From Rhabditophanes sp. KR3021 (taxonomy: Eukaryota; Nematoda; Chromadorea; Rhabditida; Alloionematidae), in contig CAUJLY010000004.1 of NCBI GenBank assembly GCA_963281155.1, forward strand, positions 4,712,001-4,776,000: DNA of 64,000 nucleotides, written 5' to 3'. Both the position numbers and the translations under genes were made by a program. Numbering within the stretch: position 1 is the first letter of the stretch; every line of letters begins with the position of its first letter. Shown piece after piece: positions 1-11,809 of the stretch. The notes below the pieces were generated by a model. The model saw nothing but the letters and a program-made list of their open reading frames with translations. It did not search any database and was not told the DNA's origin.

Positions 1-195
1 AATATTGCTTTCGAGATATTTTTTTAGCATTTTTGCAATTACTTAATCAAACATATGCTGGCGAAAAATATAACTCTCAAAAGAGACATGTGTTCAGAAG
101 TTGTATTTAAAAAAGTTATGTTTAAACGCTTTTCGAAATATCAAGTTTAATAAGATGTTTTAAGTGTTTAAAGAGATATCACAAAAAATGTTTAA

Positions 196-1311
196 TTAAG
201 GCTTGATGCCAAATAAATAACAATGCACATTATTCATCGAAAGTTGGCAAAATTCTGAAGATCTTGTAACATAATAAAAAGTAGTATTACTACAAATGAC
301 GTTGAAAGGAGACAGCAGTGTTTCATCTGCCATTTTTTGAATGACTGATGCGGAGGACTTTGGATCTTTATTAATATATTTGCTGAGGACTGACTTTAAT
401 TCTTCGCTAGAGCAATTGTTAGTTCCATTTCTAGCTGTTTCAAGCATTGTTCCCCTCATTTTCTTATTATAACTGTCAACAGATTCATCAATGCTTTTAC
501 CTATGCTGCTCCTAAATAAGCAATCCTCGTCTCTACAATTTACACAACAAGTGTTTGTTGGGTAGGACGATACCGGAATTGATGGGTTCGGTACAAATAC
601 GGTGCTGGGTTGACTCACGCATTCTGTCGAAACTACACGAACTGGCTTTTCTGTATCAGTGGAAGTCAAAGTGTACACCTTATCATTATTCTCTTGTTCA
701 ATAAATCCTTGGCGAGTGACGTCTGTTACAGATGGTAGTATTTGTCTTTGTAAAACAGGTGGTTGAATGTAATCTACGCTATTCGGGGATTTAACACTTT
801 TCATTTCGTATGGTTGCTCATTTGCAGATTCCCCTATCACAATATTGCGTTGATATGGCCGATAATAATTGATCCTGTCTTGATAACTAATCGGAGTTGG
901 CAAATTTCTGACAAAATATTCTTGCCTAGGCATTTGATAGTATTGAGCAGGACGATTTTGAGGAGTTGATATCAATTGCGGGTGATAACTTTGCATTGAC
1001 GGCTGTGCAATTACTTGATAGTTTTGCATTCCAGGTTGAACATTTCCTTGATTATATTGTTGAGGATACTGAGGCAAGTATTGCGGCGGGTATTGAGAAG
1101 GGTATGATGATCCTCGGCAAGGATTGCATGGGGCATTTTGAGGAGGGTACCGTGGACTACACGGATTCATGGCTCCAGGAAACATTCCACCGCAACCAGG
1201 GCCCTGTATACTATGTTGCAATGCGTCATGAATTAGCACAAGAACAAATATTAATAACAACCTAAACAATTATTTAAAAGCATGTATACAATAAACGTGA
1301 TAAACTTACAT
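196..1311 (-). CDS. Secreted ground-like domain protein
   Basis: Predicted secreted nematode protein of 355 residues. The first residues are hydrophobic (LLLIFVLVLIHDAL) and act as a signal peptide. They are followed by a long region rich in Pro, Gln and Tyr (PQYLPQYPQQY). About 115 C-terminal residues carry the pattern of the ground-like domain: an opening CCVNC cluster, a conserved helix region, VIC...FYY, FC, and a final HCYLFG. Ground-like proteins are hedgehog-related extracellular proteins found in nematodes, often made by epidermal or pharyngeal cells; their exact role is not known. No ATG opens the main exon. The best model places A and T of the start codon at 1311-1310, then a 48-base intron (GTAAGT...TTTAG, 1309-1262), then G at 1261. 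This gives an in-frame signal peptide and a total of 1068 bases. The domain call is firm; the split start is an inference. Confidence 0.8.
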
Positions 1312-1962
1312 TCTGTTTTTGATAAATATAGTATGGAAGGTTTCAAATTTCAAATTATTTTTATACCTTCTGAGAAAGTATTTAACAGCTTTATAAAATC
1401 TTCTACTTAACTACTTATGTGTAGGAATAATTGTACTGGTCTCTGCCGATATTATAATTGCAATGTTAATCCTCGCTTGTTAATATGTAAGGTTAGCATA
1501 ATTAAAACTTGTTTAAAAGGAAGCATTTTATAATCTGCTACTAGTGCATAATGGCAATTATATAACTTATACTTTATATAGTCAAAAGCTCAAATCCCTT
1601 CAAACGACATGATGATAACTTTCTACACTTTGATATGAAACGAAGTATGGGATTTAACATCTTTTAAATACCTCGAAGATTAAACACGCGAATCTGATTG
1701 TTTGAAAATAAATATTTTTTAATGGAAGCATTAGCAATGATATTTGAAAACAATAAATACAAAGCTGCATTGCATATGTATTCACAAGGTTAATGTTTAT
1801 TTGTACAAATAAAGAAAATGTTAAAGCAAATTTATTTAAATAGAAGAAAGCTTCTCATACGTTGAAAGTTTGGTTAATACAGCGACTATGCTTTTTTAAA
1901 ATAATTAAATATTATGAAAGATCATATGTGACGAATCCTTTGTGGTTTTAGTTCTTTTTTGA
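1312..1962. other. Intergenic, AT-rich
   Basis: No open frame with coding character seen. It separates the promoter side of the ground-like gene from the 3' end of the BAR-like gene. Several AATAAA-type hexamers lie on both strands. Confidence 0.6.
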
Positions 1963-3272
1963 TTAATGTACATGCTTTTTATATGGGTTAGGTGACAATT
2001 GAGGGTACATTCTACCTACTACTGTTTCTTGAACTTCATTAAATTCATTATAACCATTATATTCGTTTGAAGAAGAATCACTTTCAGTGTGAGTGTTTGT
2101 TTCTTCATATTCATCTCGTGAATGACTAGTTCTAAGGACAGAACGTGGTGGAGCAGATGGTTTATATTCAGAGCATACGGGAGAGTAAGGTAGTACGGAT
2201 GGCTTATAAATCGGGGCAGAAGCAGTATATGGTGGAGGTGGCGATTTTCTTCGGTTTAGAGGTTCAATTAGTTGCGATTCTTGAGTTGGGCGAACAGGCT
2301 CACTTCTCCTTCCGTAATTTGATCTGCCGTTTGGAACAGCTAAATTAATTAGAATATTGTCTCTTAATTCTGCAATGAAGTTCTTCGTATAATTTTTGCC
2401 TTCATACTTGAATTTGGAAACATTTTCAGAAGTAATAGCAGGTACCATTTCGACTAGTTCCTCTTGGCACGTAAAGATTGTCGACAAGTTCACTCCAAAG
2501 GCGCGCCATGCTCCTGCAATATTCTGCATTCCTCTTCTAAATAGAAACATTTTGTTAACTTCCATTTCTTTTAATGATATATCAACAGCTCTTTCCTTTA
2601 ATACTTTAGTCTTCCTGTTTTTGTCAAGTTCATACATGATTTTGTTTTTATAAGCTAAATCTTTTTCGGTTTTAACAAATGGAAACGATATGCGCATTTT
2701 AGGCTTTAAATTATCACGAATAACTTTTTCTTCATTTTCAGTGGTTTCAAGGTCTTTAATAGCTCTTTTTACTGTCTTTTCCACTTCTTGAATTTTCTTT
2801 AACTGTTTTATTCCACTTTCTTGTGCTCTGACTAATTGATCACAGCATTCAAAAAAGATTTCATATCCTTCTGACATTCCCTTTGTGACATCTTCAAAAG
2901 CAACATTATTTGAATTCATTCCCCAAGTAGCTATTGCAGCAAAAGCTTTTTTTTGCGTTTCAACGCATTTCATTATCATTTTGCTTAAATAACATATTAA
3001 CAAGTATGGAAGATTATACTTACTTTGATGTTTCTAAATAAGCTAGACCCTCGAAAAGTTTGTTTAAAGATTTATCACAACCTCTTGTACTTTCTACCGA
3101 ACTTTCATTAATGCGTGGAGATAGTAGATGCGGATGGCTTGAGGAATAATCTCGATTCTTTCTAATTGTAATATTTGGTGATGGAGTACCAAATAATCCT
3201 GAATAATATAAAAATGGTGTTACAGATAGATACTAATGACTTACCATCTTCGGCACTTCTGTGACTATTCAT
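1963..3272 (-). CDS. BAR-like coiled-coil protein with proline-rich tail
   Basis: Three exons on minus: 3272-3245, 3198-3024 and 2983-1963, joined by GTAAGT donors and TTCAG/TTTAAG acceptors. The product is an intracellular protein of about 407 residues starting MNSHRSAEDG. After a Ser-rich N-terminus comes a long, mostly helical, charged region of about 200 residues (for example GIKQLKKIQEVEKTVKRAIK). Its length and texture are like a BAR-superfamily membrane-curving domain. The tail is rich in Pro, Ser and Tyr (SPPPPYTASAPIYKP; YKPSAPPRS) and could bind SH3 or WW domains, ending in an acidic Asn/Glu stretch. The BAR assignment rests on texture only, so a generic coiled-coil adaptor is possible. 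The exon structure is well supported because all three phases agree. Confidence 0.7.
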
Positions 3273-6200
3273 TATGGAGGAACTAAGTAGGAACAAAATG
3301 TTTGCAAAGTTAGTTGAAAAAGAAGTTCTTTGGAAGGTTTACTATAAAATAAAAAATGTTGAAAGTTTGAATAAAAGCAATGCTTGACAGATGTCAGGAT
3401 TAACAATAAAAATGATTTTGAATAAAAATTCGAATAAATAAATTATAAAGAAATGAAAATATATTTCCTATAAAATTTAGGAAAGAATGACGTTTAAAAA
3501 TTGGTGATTGGCATTTCATTTGCAAGTTATGAATTTATAAAATTTGTCAAAAAATGTGCTTGTTTGTTAGTGTGGTCAAAAAGTCTTGTATAAAAGTGTG
3601 GTGACAAAAATATGACATATTAATCATACTTTTATTCAAGCCGTAACTTTTAATTGTCACTCTTTACAAACCAAAATGGAGACAATATTTGTGATTGACA
3701 ATATACTAAACATAATAAGGATATTACGCCTTTTACATTATGTAAAACGTTTAAAGAAATTATAAACCTGAATAGACTGTTTTGTTATGTAAATCGAGGT
3801 TTGGACAACAAAGGATGTTTAAAATTAGAACTCATCAATAGGTTCAGATAATATATTTGCGGGTAATTTAATGCAGCTGGGAGAAAGTATTATTTGGTTA
3901 AATAAAAATTTGTTTACCCTTTTAAGGGCAGGTTCGAAATTAACTGAAACCAAATGCAGTTGGAATTATTTTAAACGAAGTTATGCTTGAATTTAATTGA
4001 AACAATATAAAGTTTACAATTATTTCCAACAAAATGATACTTGTCATTAAAATGTGGTGTTATTTTTTTGGAAGCCTTTAATATACTCTAAAATGTAGAA
4101 AGCAGATCTTATCTCATTATACTTTGAAATATTATTTTTATATCGCACTTTGTTTACAAGGCCGTTTCCGAAAGAATAATGATTGCTTGATAAAATCAGA
4201 CGTTTAAGATCTATTTTTCAAATACTCAATCGTCTAAACGTTTCTACAAAACTTTTTCAATTTACTTTGGCTAAAAGAAGGAAACATTTCACTCGTACAA
4301 TATCACTAAAACAAAAGCATCTTGAGCATATATTTTTTCAAAACAAAATAAATATATATAATAAAATTAAACAAAGCATAATTGTTGTTTTTTCATCTGA
4401 AATTCCCTAAAACATATTGTTTCAAGTTATGCTTTATTTTTATATAATATAATTGATATATCACTGATATAATATGAATTGAAAAGAAACGGATGAATTT
4501 TTGTTTTGGACAATCACAGAGATCATTTCCACAAATTTGAAAGTACAAATGCTACTAAGGAAGCATTTCCAAATAAAGAATTAAAAATTAATGCTGGGAG
4601 CATTATGTTATTTATTATCAAAAAATATCCGTACTATTTATACATGCATAAGTAGTCATCTCTTTTGACATATTGTGTAATGAAAAGATATTACGTAAAA
4701 ATGATAAGATAACATGTGCATAATAATAGATAAAGTAATTTAAATTACTACATGAACAATATATGTAAAAATAATAGTCTAATTGGAAACTGTAATTTAG
4801 CAAGATATACTCAACTACATATATGGCAAAACAAAGTAAGATAGAAAGTAAAGAGTAGAGAGTATTAATCCATCCTATATGTATATCTTGTTATTAAATA
4901 AACCAGGGTCAATAGGTTGGTCGTCATTTCAGTATATATGGGTAGACTCGATTTTAGGCTGAATAGAAGGCCAAATCATCATCCAACTCGCGTAAGTTAA
5001 CCAAAGTTTGCTTTTTAAGTGAATACTAATAAGAACAGACAGATGTTGGCATAAAAGCTCACGCTAATGAGATACGTACCAAAAACCTACATTGTACTAT
5101 GCAATAAAGGAAATTTGATGGACTGTACTGTGGATGTTAAAAACACTCGTCAAAATATAACTATACTATGGAAATCGTAATTTTTTTTGTATCAAAATAA
5201 TTTAGTATTTTTAGTAGGTTATGTTCATAAATGTACGATGATACATTTACTCGAATGCTAATCTATAGTAAAAAGAACCCGTTTATGTCATGATAGTATA
5301 GACACGACGTAATAATAATCTACTAAATTTTTTAATAATACTTTTCTCATAATATGGCTGTACAAAAGGAAATTTTATATTACTTTACACATTTGGATTA
5401 AATTAATTGAACTTTAAAGTTAAGTTGATCATCAATAGCAGCTGGATAAAAATTAAGTGAGAAACTTATTAGTTGTGGCCAAGTGAACCACACTCGTAGG
5501 GTTTACTTCTCCCAATGTTCGTTTTTAGCCTCAATTGTTAAGTGACGAGTTTAGAAGTAGTGCCTAACAAATGTAGTGTCATATACTAGAGCTACAAAAA
5601 ATGTTTAATGAGTATACTTTTGGTGCGACTGTTGAGATTAACCTAATAAATAAGTAATTTAGTATTTGAATAATGCCGCATTTTTAGGCCTATTTAATCC
5701 ATTTAGCAATCCTTTTTAACAAAAAACGTTTATAAATAAATAATATAAAGAAATAGTTAAAGATAATGGCAATTATCCAGTTCGTTGGATTTAGTGTCAC
5801 AATGAATTAAACAGATGTTGATGAGCAAGTATAATGTTCTTAACTCAAAAGGAAACATTGGGAAATGTTTTAATTATTCTTCCAAAATAGAAATGCTCAA
5901 AAAATAAAACATTAAGTGTAATGATCCGTACTTTTAATGCAAACAGTTAAAGATTCTATCCAATAAGTAATTAATTACCATCATTTTTTCCAATAAATGT
6001 CCTTGGTATCTCCCCACTTTTGGGAAAAAGAGTAGAACACAAATGTAATAAAAGTATGGAATGCATTGTGGTACATTTCGTGAAAAGGGCATAAATAAAT
6101 TTACAAATTGTAAACAACAATAATATGGCTATACTTAATAATAAAGATATTTATTTAATAGTATTGAATTATGCAATCATTTTTTATTGACTTACCCGAA

Positions 6201-6415
6201 GAAGGTAGTGTACATCAATTAAACTTTATCCAATTATTTGGTTATCTTCTTTATCTAAATGTGTTCGTAGGAAGATGATTCTTTTTGGCATGTTCATTGG
6301 GGAAATTCGATAATACAATTATCTTGATAGTAAACTTTGTTTATTCATTTTATTGGATATTAAAATTACAATAAATAACACTGAAAAATAAATGTATTTT
6401 TAAGTATCTAGAGGC
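3273..6415. other. 3.1 kb gene-poor stretch
   Basis: Only short AT-rich frames occur here, none with protein-like composition or good splice context. One 75-codon frame at 4183-4410 is Lys/Ile/Phe-rich and starts without recognisable context. No RNA gene or transposon terminus was recognised by eye. It may hold upstream regulatory sequence for the divergent neighbours. Confidence 0.5.
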
Positions 6416-6649
6416 ATGCTCCACCACTTTTCCTATTTCTTGTATCTGTTCGTTTTTTCAATTTATTTTGTCCCACTTTGTGGTAGCAAGAAGAACAAGA
6501 GAAAAGCCAACAAAAATCCTTTAATCACTCCTGAAGCAATTGATTATAGCAATCAAGAAGAAGACTTTATAAACTATTCCGTCTTGAAAAAACCAGGTAA
6601 CAAAAAAGCAAGCAATGAATCCAAGAGTGCTGGGCAAAGCTCTGTTTGA
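6416..6649 (+). CDS. Small secreted basic protein, 77 residues
   Basis: A single-exon gene. The first 23 residues form a clear signal peptide (FLYLFVFSIYFVPLCG) followed by a Lys-rich stretch (SKKNKRKANKN), then an acidic segment (NQEEDF) and a Lys/Ser-rich tail. The ATG lies 11 bases after TTTTTAAG, a plausible trans-splice acceptor, and AAATAAA sequence follows downstream. The predicted mature protein is about 54 residues with no cysteine pairs, so it is not a knottin or defensin. I do not recognise a family. The dibasic stretch after the signal peptide could be a processing site. Confidence 0.55.
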   Translation: MLHHFSYFLYLFVFSIYFVPLCGSKKNKRKANKNPLITPEAIDYSNQEEDFINYSVLKKPGNKKASNESKSAGQSSV

Positions 6650-7112
6650 ATTAACCATCATAAATTAGACACTAATTGTCATTAACAGCATTGATATTTA
6701 CTAATATATTCTATATAATTTTGAATAATACCGTCTTTTAAAATAAATCCTTAACACCTTCTTTGGCAATGTTTTAATGTTTATAAATATTTGAGTGCAC
6801 AATATTTCTTTTTTAAATGATAATTATCAAATAAATATCTTTTAGATATCTAACAACAGAAATTTGCATACAATGTCATAAGATAAGTTATTTATTTGGC
6901 GAAATGAAAGTATTTTTCTGAAACCAATTTTGTTATTGTAATAATGTTTATTTTGATTGCGTTTTTATCCAAAATCTGCATGACAAACAGTAATGTTCAG
7001 AAATTTGCATCCTTTTTGTAATATTGTAATTTTGATGGAAAAATGATATTTGATGAATCAATGTGCATTAATACATTAACCTTTCTAATCATTTAATTAA
7101 AGATCACTTTCA
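6650..7112. other. Intergenic
   Basis: AT-rich spacer between two small plus-strand genes; nothing else seen. Confidence 0.5.
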
Positions 7113-7361
7113 ATGGCTGGAGAAGAAAACGCTTTTTCTCAAATTCTTGAAGACATCCGGTCACAATTGGACACAATAGCTAATCAAATGACTGAAATTT
7201 TTAAAAAGAGAAGATCAAACGAATTGCTTCTTAAAGAAATTCAGAGGGAATCTGCCAGTGAAAAGAACAGACATTTAAGAAAAAGTGCCGATATGATGTC
7301 TGTCAACTCAATTGATTTCGACGACGATTCTTCCTTCTTCACAGCCGATTCTAACAAATAA
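7113..7361 (+). CDS. Small coiled-coil protein, 82 residues
   Basis: Single-exon gene with the ATG about 10 bases after TTAATTAAAG, a possible splice-leader acceptor. The N-terminal half is helical and charged (LEDIRSQLDTIANQMTEIF, then KKRRS) and the C-terminal part is acidic and Ser-rich (SIDFDDDSSFFTADS), resembling a casein-kinase-type phosphorylation segment. No membrane span or signal peptide is present, so it is probably cytosolic or nuclear. The composition looks like a real short protein, but I do not recognise its family. Confidence 0.5.
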   Translation: MAGEENAFSQILEDIRSQLDTIANQMTEIFKKRRSNELLLKEIQRESASEKNRHLRKSADMMSVNSIDFDDDSSFFTADSNK

Positions 7362-7824
7362 ACGGAATCATTGCAACTCATTTTTGAAAATATTAAACAT
7401 TTTATTTTTATTTAAATTACATAAATGTTTTTTACCTCTAATATTTCTTTCATTTTAAGATAAATGCTTATCGTTTCCGGTTTAAAATATTACCACTTGA
7501 ATGAAGGAAAGACAAATTAATTACATATTATTCCTTTATTATGTATTATGTTGTGTCTGCATTCTTCCATGCACTTAGCAGGTGTTATCTTAACTTGATA
7601 ACGCTTGCTTAGCAAGACGAATAGGAGTAAATGCTTTTGTATATATTTAGTGTTAATTATGTTGTTTGAAGCATTTGATGATAGTCCCTATCCTTATCAT
7701 TTTTACTTTTGATTGATATAAAAGTATAAGAGGGAGTATAATCTGATTTAATTTGTTAGATAAAAAATTCTTAACCTATATAATAAGGTTGTTCTGGTGA
7801 GCAGTTAAATTTATAGTTAGCAAA
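7362..7824. other. Intergenic and promoter region of the phosphatase gene
   Basis: AT-rich sequence with poly-A signals for the preceding gene near its start. No gene seen. Confidence 0.5.
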
Positions 7825-10800
7825 ATGATCGGATCTCTGATTGTTTGGCTCTTTATAATTGGAAATGCTTTTAGTGTTGAAAGCGTGGGTGCAACTCCAA
7901 AACATGTTCATATTTCATTAAACAATGATCCACAATCTATGGTTGTAACATGGACAACTTTTGCTGAGTTATCTCCCGGAGTTCAATCATTTGTTAATTT
8001 TGGAACACAATATGACTCCTTGACTACCAAAACAAGTGCTTCTTATACAGTGTTTCCGTATCACGGCATTAATCGCTACATCTATAAGACTGTCCTAACT
8101 AACCTACAATATTCGACTCGCTATTATTACAGTGTTGGGTCTAGCGATGGCATGAGCCAAGTCTTTAGTTTTAAAACATTCCCCCAAGGGAGTGATTATA
8201 AATTAAACATTTGTATCTTTGGGTAAGTTTTCTTAATTCATCTAACCTATTAAATCCTTCTAAATGTGCAATGCTTTAGACATTTTTAAAAATTTAGAAT
8301 TTAAATAGAATAAAAAACAATCTTTTGGTTGGTATCGAAAAACTTCCCATGGGCATTATTAAAAAAATAATATAATTTTTGTTTTAAATGACAAAATACA
8401 TATATTAGCAAAATCATATAATATGGTTAAAATTAATAAGTTCCTTCAACTTGTTCGAATTCGTAGTCAGCCTTATCTTCTTCATCAATAGTTTTATTAA
8501 AAAATAGACAACTGCACCCATTGCATCAATTTCTTTGATTATCAGATCATAAAGCCCCTTATTTTGTCTGAGTGTCAATCCTTGAAGATGGTGTAATCCA
8601 GTCTCGTCGATTTGATCGATTAAACTGGAGCATGATGCGACACACTTGTGGTTTTGGGGGCATTTATGCAGGCATTTTGAAATTAAAGCACTTTCATGAG
8701 CTCTTTGATCAATATTTTTAAGCTCATAAACAACTAGTTGAAAGAGACCTTTTTCTGATTCAATAAGGTCTTTATACGTACTTGGATCAGTAAAATAACG
8801 TGTTTTTGAAGATCCAATATAACTTCTGCCGTGAGTAAATCCGTTACCTATTTTTTCAGTTCCAATTCTTCTAATAGCATTTTCCAAGACTCCATCTTTA
8901 TGAGTGTGCTATGCATGGTATTTGGAATAATACTAGAAAAATCTAAGTAAAATAGAAGATCATTCGTAAAAATGATCTAGGGAGAAAATGTTGTTTCAAA
9001 ATCATTTTTAAGGTAGATCTGTTATAGACAAAACAAAAAGAATAGATCGTTGGTATACTTTGTATAACTTTCATCAGGTCTCAACAATTTTATTTGATTT
9101 AAATAATTGACCACTTCCAGAAAGATTGGGTTGTAAAAACGTAAAATATAAGTTAAACAAAAATGCTACGTTATAAAAACTGTTCATTATTTCTATATCA
9201 CTAGTGACCTTGGAGTATTCAATGGACAAAGTGTCGCTCCATTAATTGCAGCTGGCCAAAACAATGATTTTGATGTAAGTGAATTTGACACAATCTATTA
9301 ACTTCTCTTTATAATAATTCAATTTTTCAGATGATTATTCATTTGGGTAATTTTGTTAGTGCATATTACTTTATTTAATATTTTAATAGGTGACTTGGCT
9401 TATGATTTACACTCCGAAGATGGAAATGTGGGAGATACATTTATGGATGAAATGGAACCTCTAATTGCCACAAAGCCTTACATGGTTATCGCGGTAAGTC
9501 TAAGGCTTTATTCATGGTGATGTCCTTTCATCTAATTTTAAAATTTGGTATTTATTATTTTGAAATTAAATATATGCATACACTTTTCAATATATTTATG
9601 TATTTATTTGATAAATCAAATTGTCTTGCCTGGATTATATTATTAATTTAAATTTTTATAAGTTATTAATTTAACTGGTAATCTAAGTATAAAAAACGTA
9701 GCATCACATAGACGATGATATCATTAGATTGAGGTCCAAAAGTCGCTTCGATAATTACACAAGCTGGCTTTTATAAAGTTTATCATTCCCAGCTTTAAAA
9801 CTATAGAAGATATTTTTCAATTATATCTATTCAATTACTTTTGACCCATTTGTATGATTATATATGTACTTATTTTTTAGGGTAATCATGAGTTTGATTG
9901 GAGAGCAACAAATTTCGCTAATTATGAAAAGAGATTTAACATGCCATTAGACGGGGATCAGAAGAATCAATACTACTCATTTAATGCTGGACCAATTTCA
10001 TTTGTTGGTATTAGCTCAGAGTTTTATGGGTTTTTTTATGATTTTGGGATTCAGCCGGTGCTTGACCAATATTCCTATCTTGAAAAAAAATTCCAAAGTA
10101 TAAATGCCGATAGAGGCGACCACCCATGGTATGCATTATAAGCATCAGAAATATAAATATTCTAATGTTTTAGGCTGATAACTTTCCATCATCGTCCATT
10201 TTACTGCAGGTACAATACAATTTTGCAGCATTCTTTTAAATTAATATTATAGTAATGCAGACAGTACCGAGTGTGATGCTTTTGAGAACAGGGGTAAGTA
10301 ATGTTACCCAATTGGCAAATATAGTTTATTTATCTCGAATGTCTTATTAACTAACTCGGGATTACCAGAGTTTAAGTCATATTTATTAAAAAGCGTTGTT
10401 GAAATTTTAATAATCCTTTTATTTTAGTCATAAGAGACGGAGTAAGTATCTTTGGAAAAACCTTATTATTATTTTAGTACTTGAATATGCCGGGATTGGA
10501 AGCTTTATACTACAAATACGGTGTAGATATGAATTGGAGTGGTAAGTGTATTTTTCACGTAATTAATCCCTTTTTTATAGGACAGTAAGTTTTTTCTTTA
10601 AATTGAATTGATAAAGACACCGTTCATTCTTTTAAGTGAACATAGTTATGAACGCCTATTTCCTGTATATAATCGTAAACTCCTCAAAAAAAACGGAAAC
10701 GATGCTTATCACAATGCCCTCGCTACAACATATATCATTGACGGTGCAGGTAGTTAAAAAGATTTTTTAGCAAGAAGTATAATTTTTATTTCAGCTGGAT

Positions 10801-11542
10801 GCCACAGTTTCATTTCAAAAGTCGGCAAATTGTCTCCATTTAGTGCTAAAACAGTTAGTGATTATGGTTATGCTATCATGCACGTCAAAAGCAAGAACGA
10901 ACTTTATATTGAGCAAATTTCCTCTAGTGCAGGTAAGATCGGCAAACGTCTTTCAAGATAAAACAATTTAAAAAGATTAGATAATAAGTTTGAGGTCAAA
11001 GAGAATGTTAACCAAGATGCCAACTATTTTGCATGCATTGACAGAGTTGAGTAGATAAATGCTAGGGATAGTGCAATTTCCGTGATCACAGTTTGTTACC
11101 TACTATTTTGATTAGCGAGAAAGAAACTATGAGTTAGCTAAAAGTAATTAATTAAATAGTAAAAAGCATGGACAAAAGCTTGGGATAATTAGTACCACCA
11201 TTGGGTAATAAGCTTTTTTTCGAGATGAAACCTTGGAAAATGGTTACCTTGTGCTGATTAACTGAATAAATATTTTAATTTTTAGGTTATGAAAATAGAC
11301 AAGTAGTTGATTCATACACAATGTCGAAAGATCCTAATTATATTCTTGGTCAAAGTGAATTAAAACCTGAGCAGTACACCGACTTTGCAATTGAATATAA
11401 AGAAGTTCCAAAATTCATAAGAAGTATTTGTGTTGGAAGAGATATAAGATGTAGAGATATCTTCCAGAAAGTTTCTGCAATGAAATACAAGAAATATTAT
11501 GTTGAAGACAATACTTATGAATATCATGGCGAAAGTTTATAA
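7825..11542 (+). CDS. Purple acid phosphatase, secreted or lysosomal
   Basis: Metallophosphatase of 500 residues that hydrolyses phosphomonoesters with a binuclear metal centre. Thirteen exons: 7825-8222, 9205-9274, 9331-9346, 9390-9493, 9881-10128, 10174-10209, 10253-10293, 10428-10441, 10478-10541, 10581-10584, 10637-10749, 10795-10932, 11286-11542. They sum to 1503 bases. A signal peptide (LIVWLFIIGNAFS) is followed by a fibronectin-like N-terminal domain. The metal-ligand motifs are all present and in order: GDLG (133-136), GDLAY (162-166), GNHE (197-200), FHHRPFYCSN (from 283) and GHEHSYER (331-338). Exons of 16, 14 and 4 bases are needed. The first intron is long and carries an antisense coding element. 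Family call is very firm; tissue and substrate are unknown. Confidence 0.9.
8414..8890 (-). CDS. Nested antisense ORF with GIY-YIG-like motif, 5' end unresolved
   Basis: An open frame of about 157 codons inside the first intron of the phosphatase gene, on the opposite strand. It has no ATG at its start: the frame opens with TTG and runs back to a TAG, so an upstream exon is expected, perhaps joined at the TAG or AAAG just beyond 8890. The segment HGRSYIGSSKTRYF resembles the YIG half of a GIY-YIG nuclease fold, and ELKNIDQRAHESALI, with its Glu two residues after an Ala, resembles the catalytic-Glu helix. A cysteine cluster follows (KCLHKCPQNHKCVASC), which could bind zinc. The C-terminus is basic. 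Function is inferred from these short patterns only; it could be an unrelated protein or a decaying copy. Confidence 0.4.
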   Translation of the reverse strand, partial: VLENAIRRIGTEKIGNGFTHGRSYIGSSKTRYFTDPSTYKDLIESEKGLFQLVVYELKNIDQRAHESALISKCLHKCPQNHKCVASCSSLIDQIDETGLHHLQGLTLRQNKGLYDLIIKEIDAMGAVVYFLIKLLMKKIRLTTNSNKLKELINFNHII

Positions 11543-11809
11543 TGGTATTTTTAAATCAAACATTATTTTAATATTTAAGTCTTTAAACAAAATAAATTTT
11601 ATCTGGATCATTAAAGCAGAATTATAATCTAGCTATGAATTATTATGTAATATATTTACATGAAAACGCATTATTAATTTATAGAATTTCGAAATTTGTA
11701 TATGATTCTATTCTAAGCCAATTTATTTAGTGTCTCGATAATAAAAAATAAAAATGAAAACATTTATTCAAAATAATTTATTTAAACGAATGAAATACGT
11801 TAATTCACC
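11543..11809. other. Convergent 3' spacer
   Basis: Spacer between the 3' ends of the phosphatase and collagen genes; contains AATAAA-type poly-A signals on both strands. Confidence 0.5.

Noticed and set aside
4183..4410. 75-codon plus-strand frame
   Set aside because: Lys/Phe/Ile-rich composition expected from AT-rich DNA, no ATG in good context and no downstream exon.
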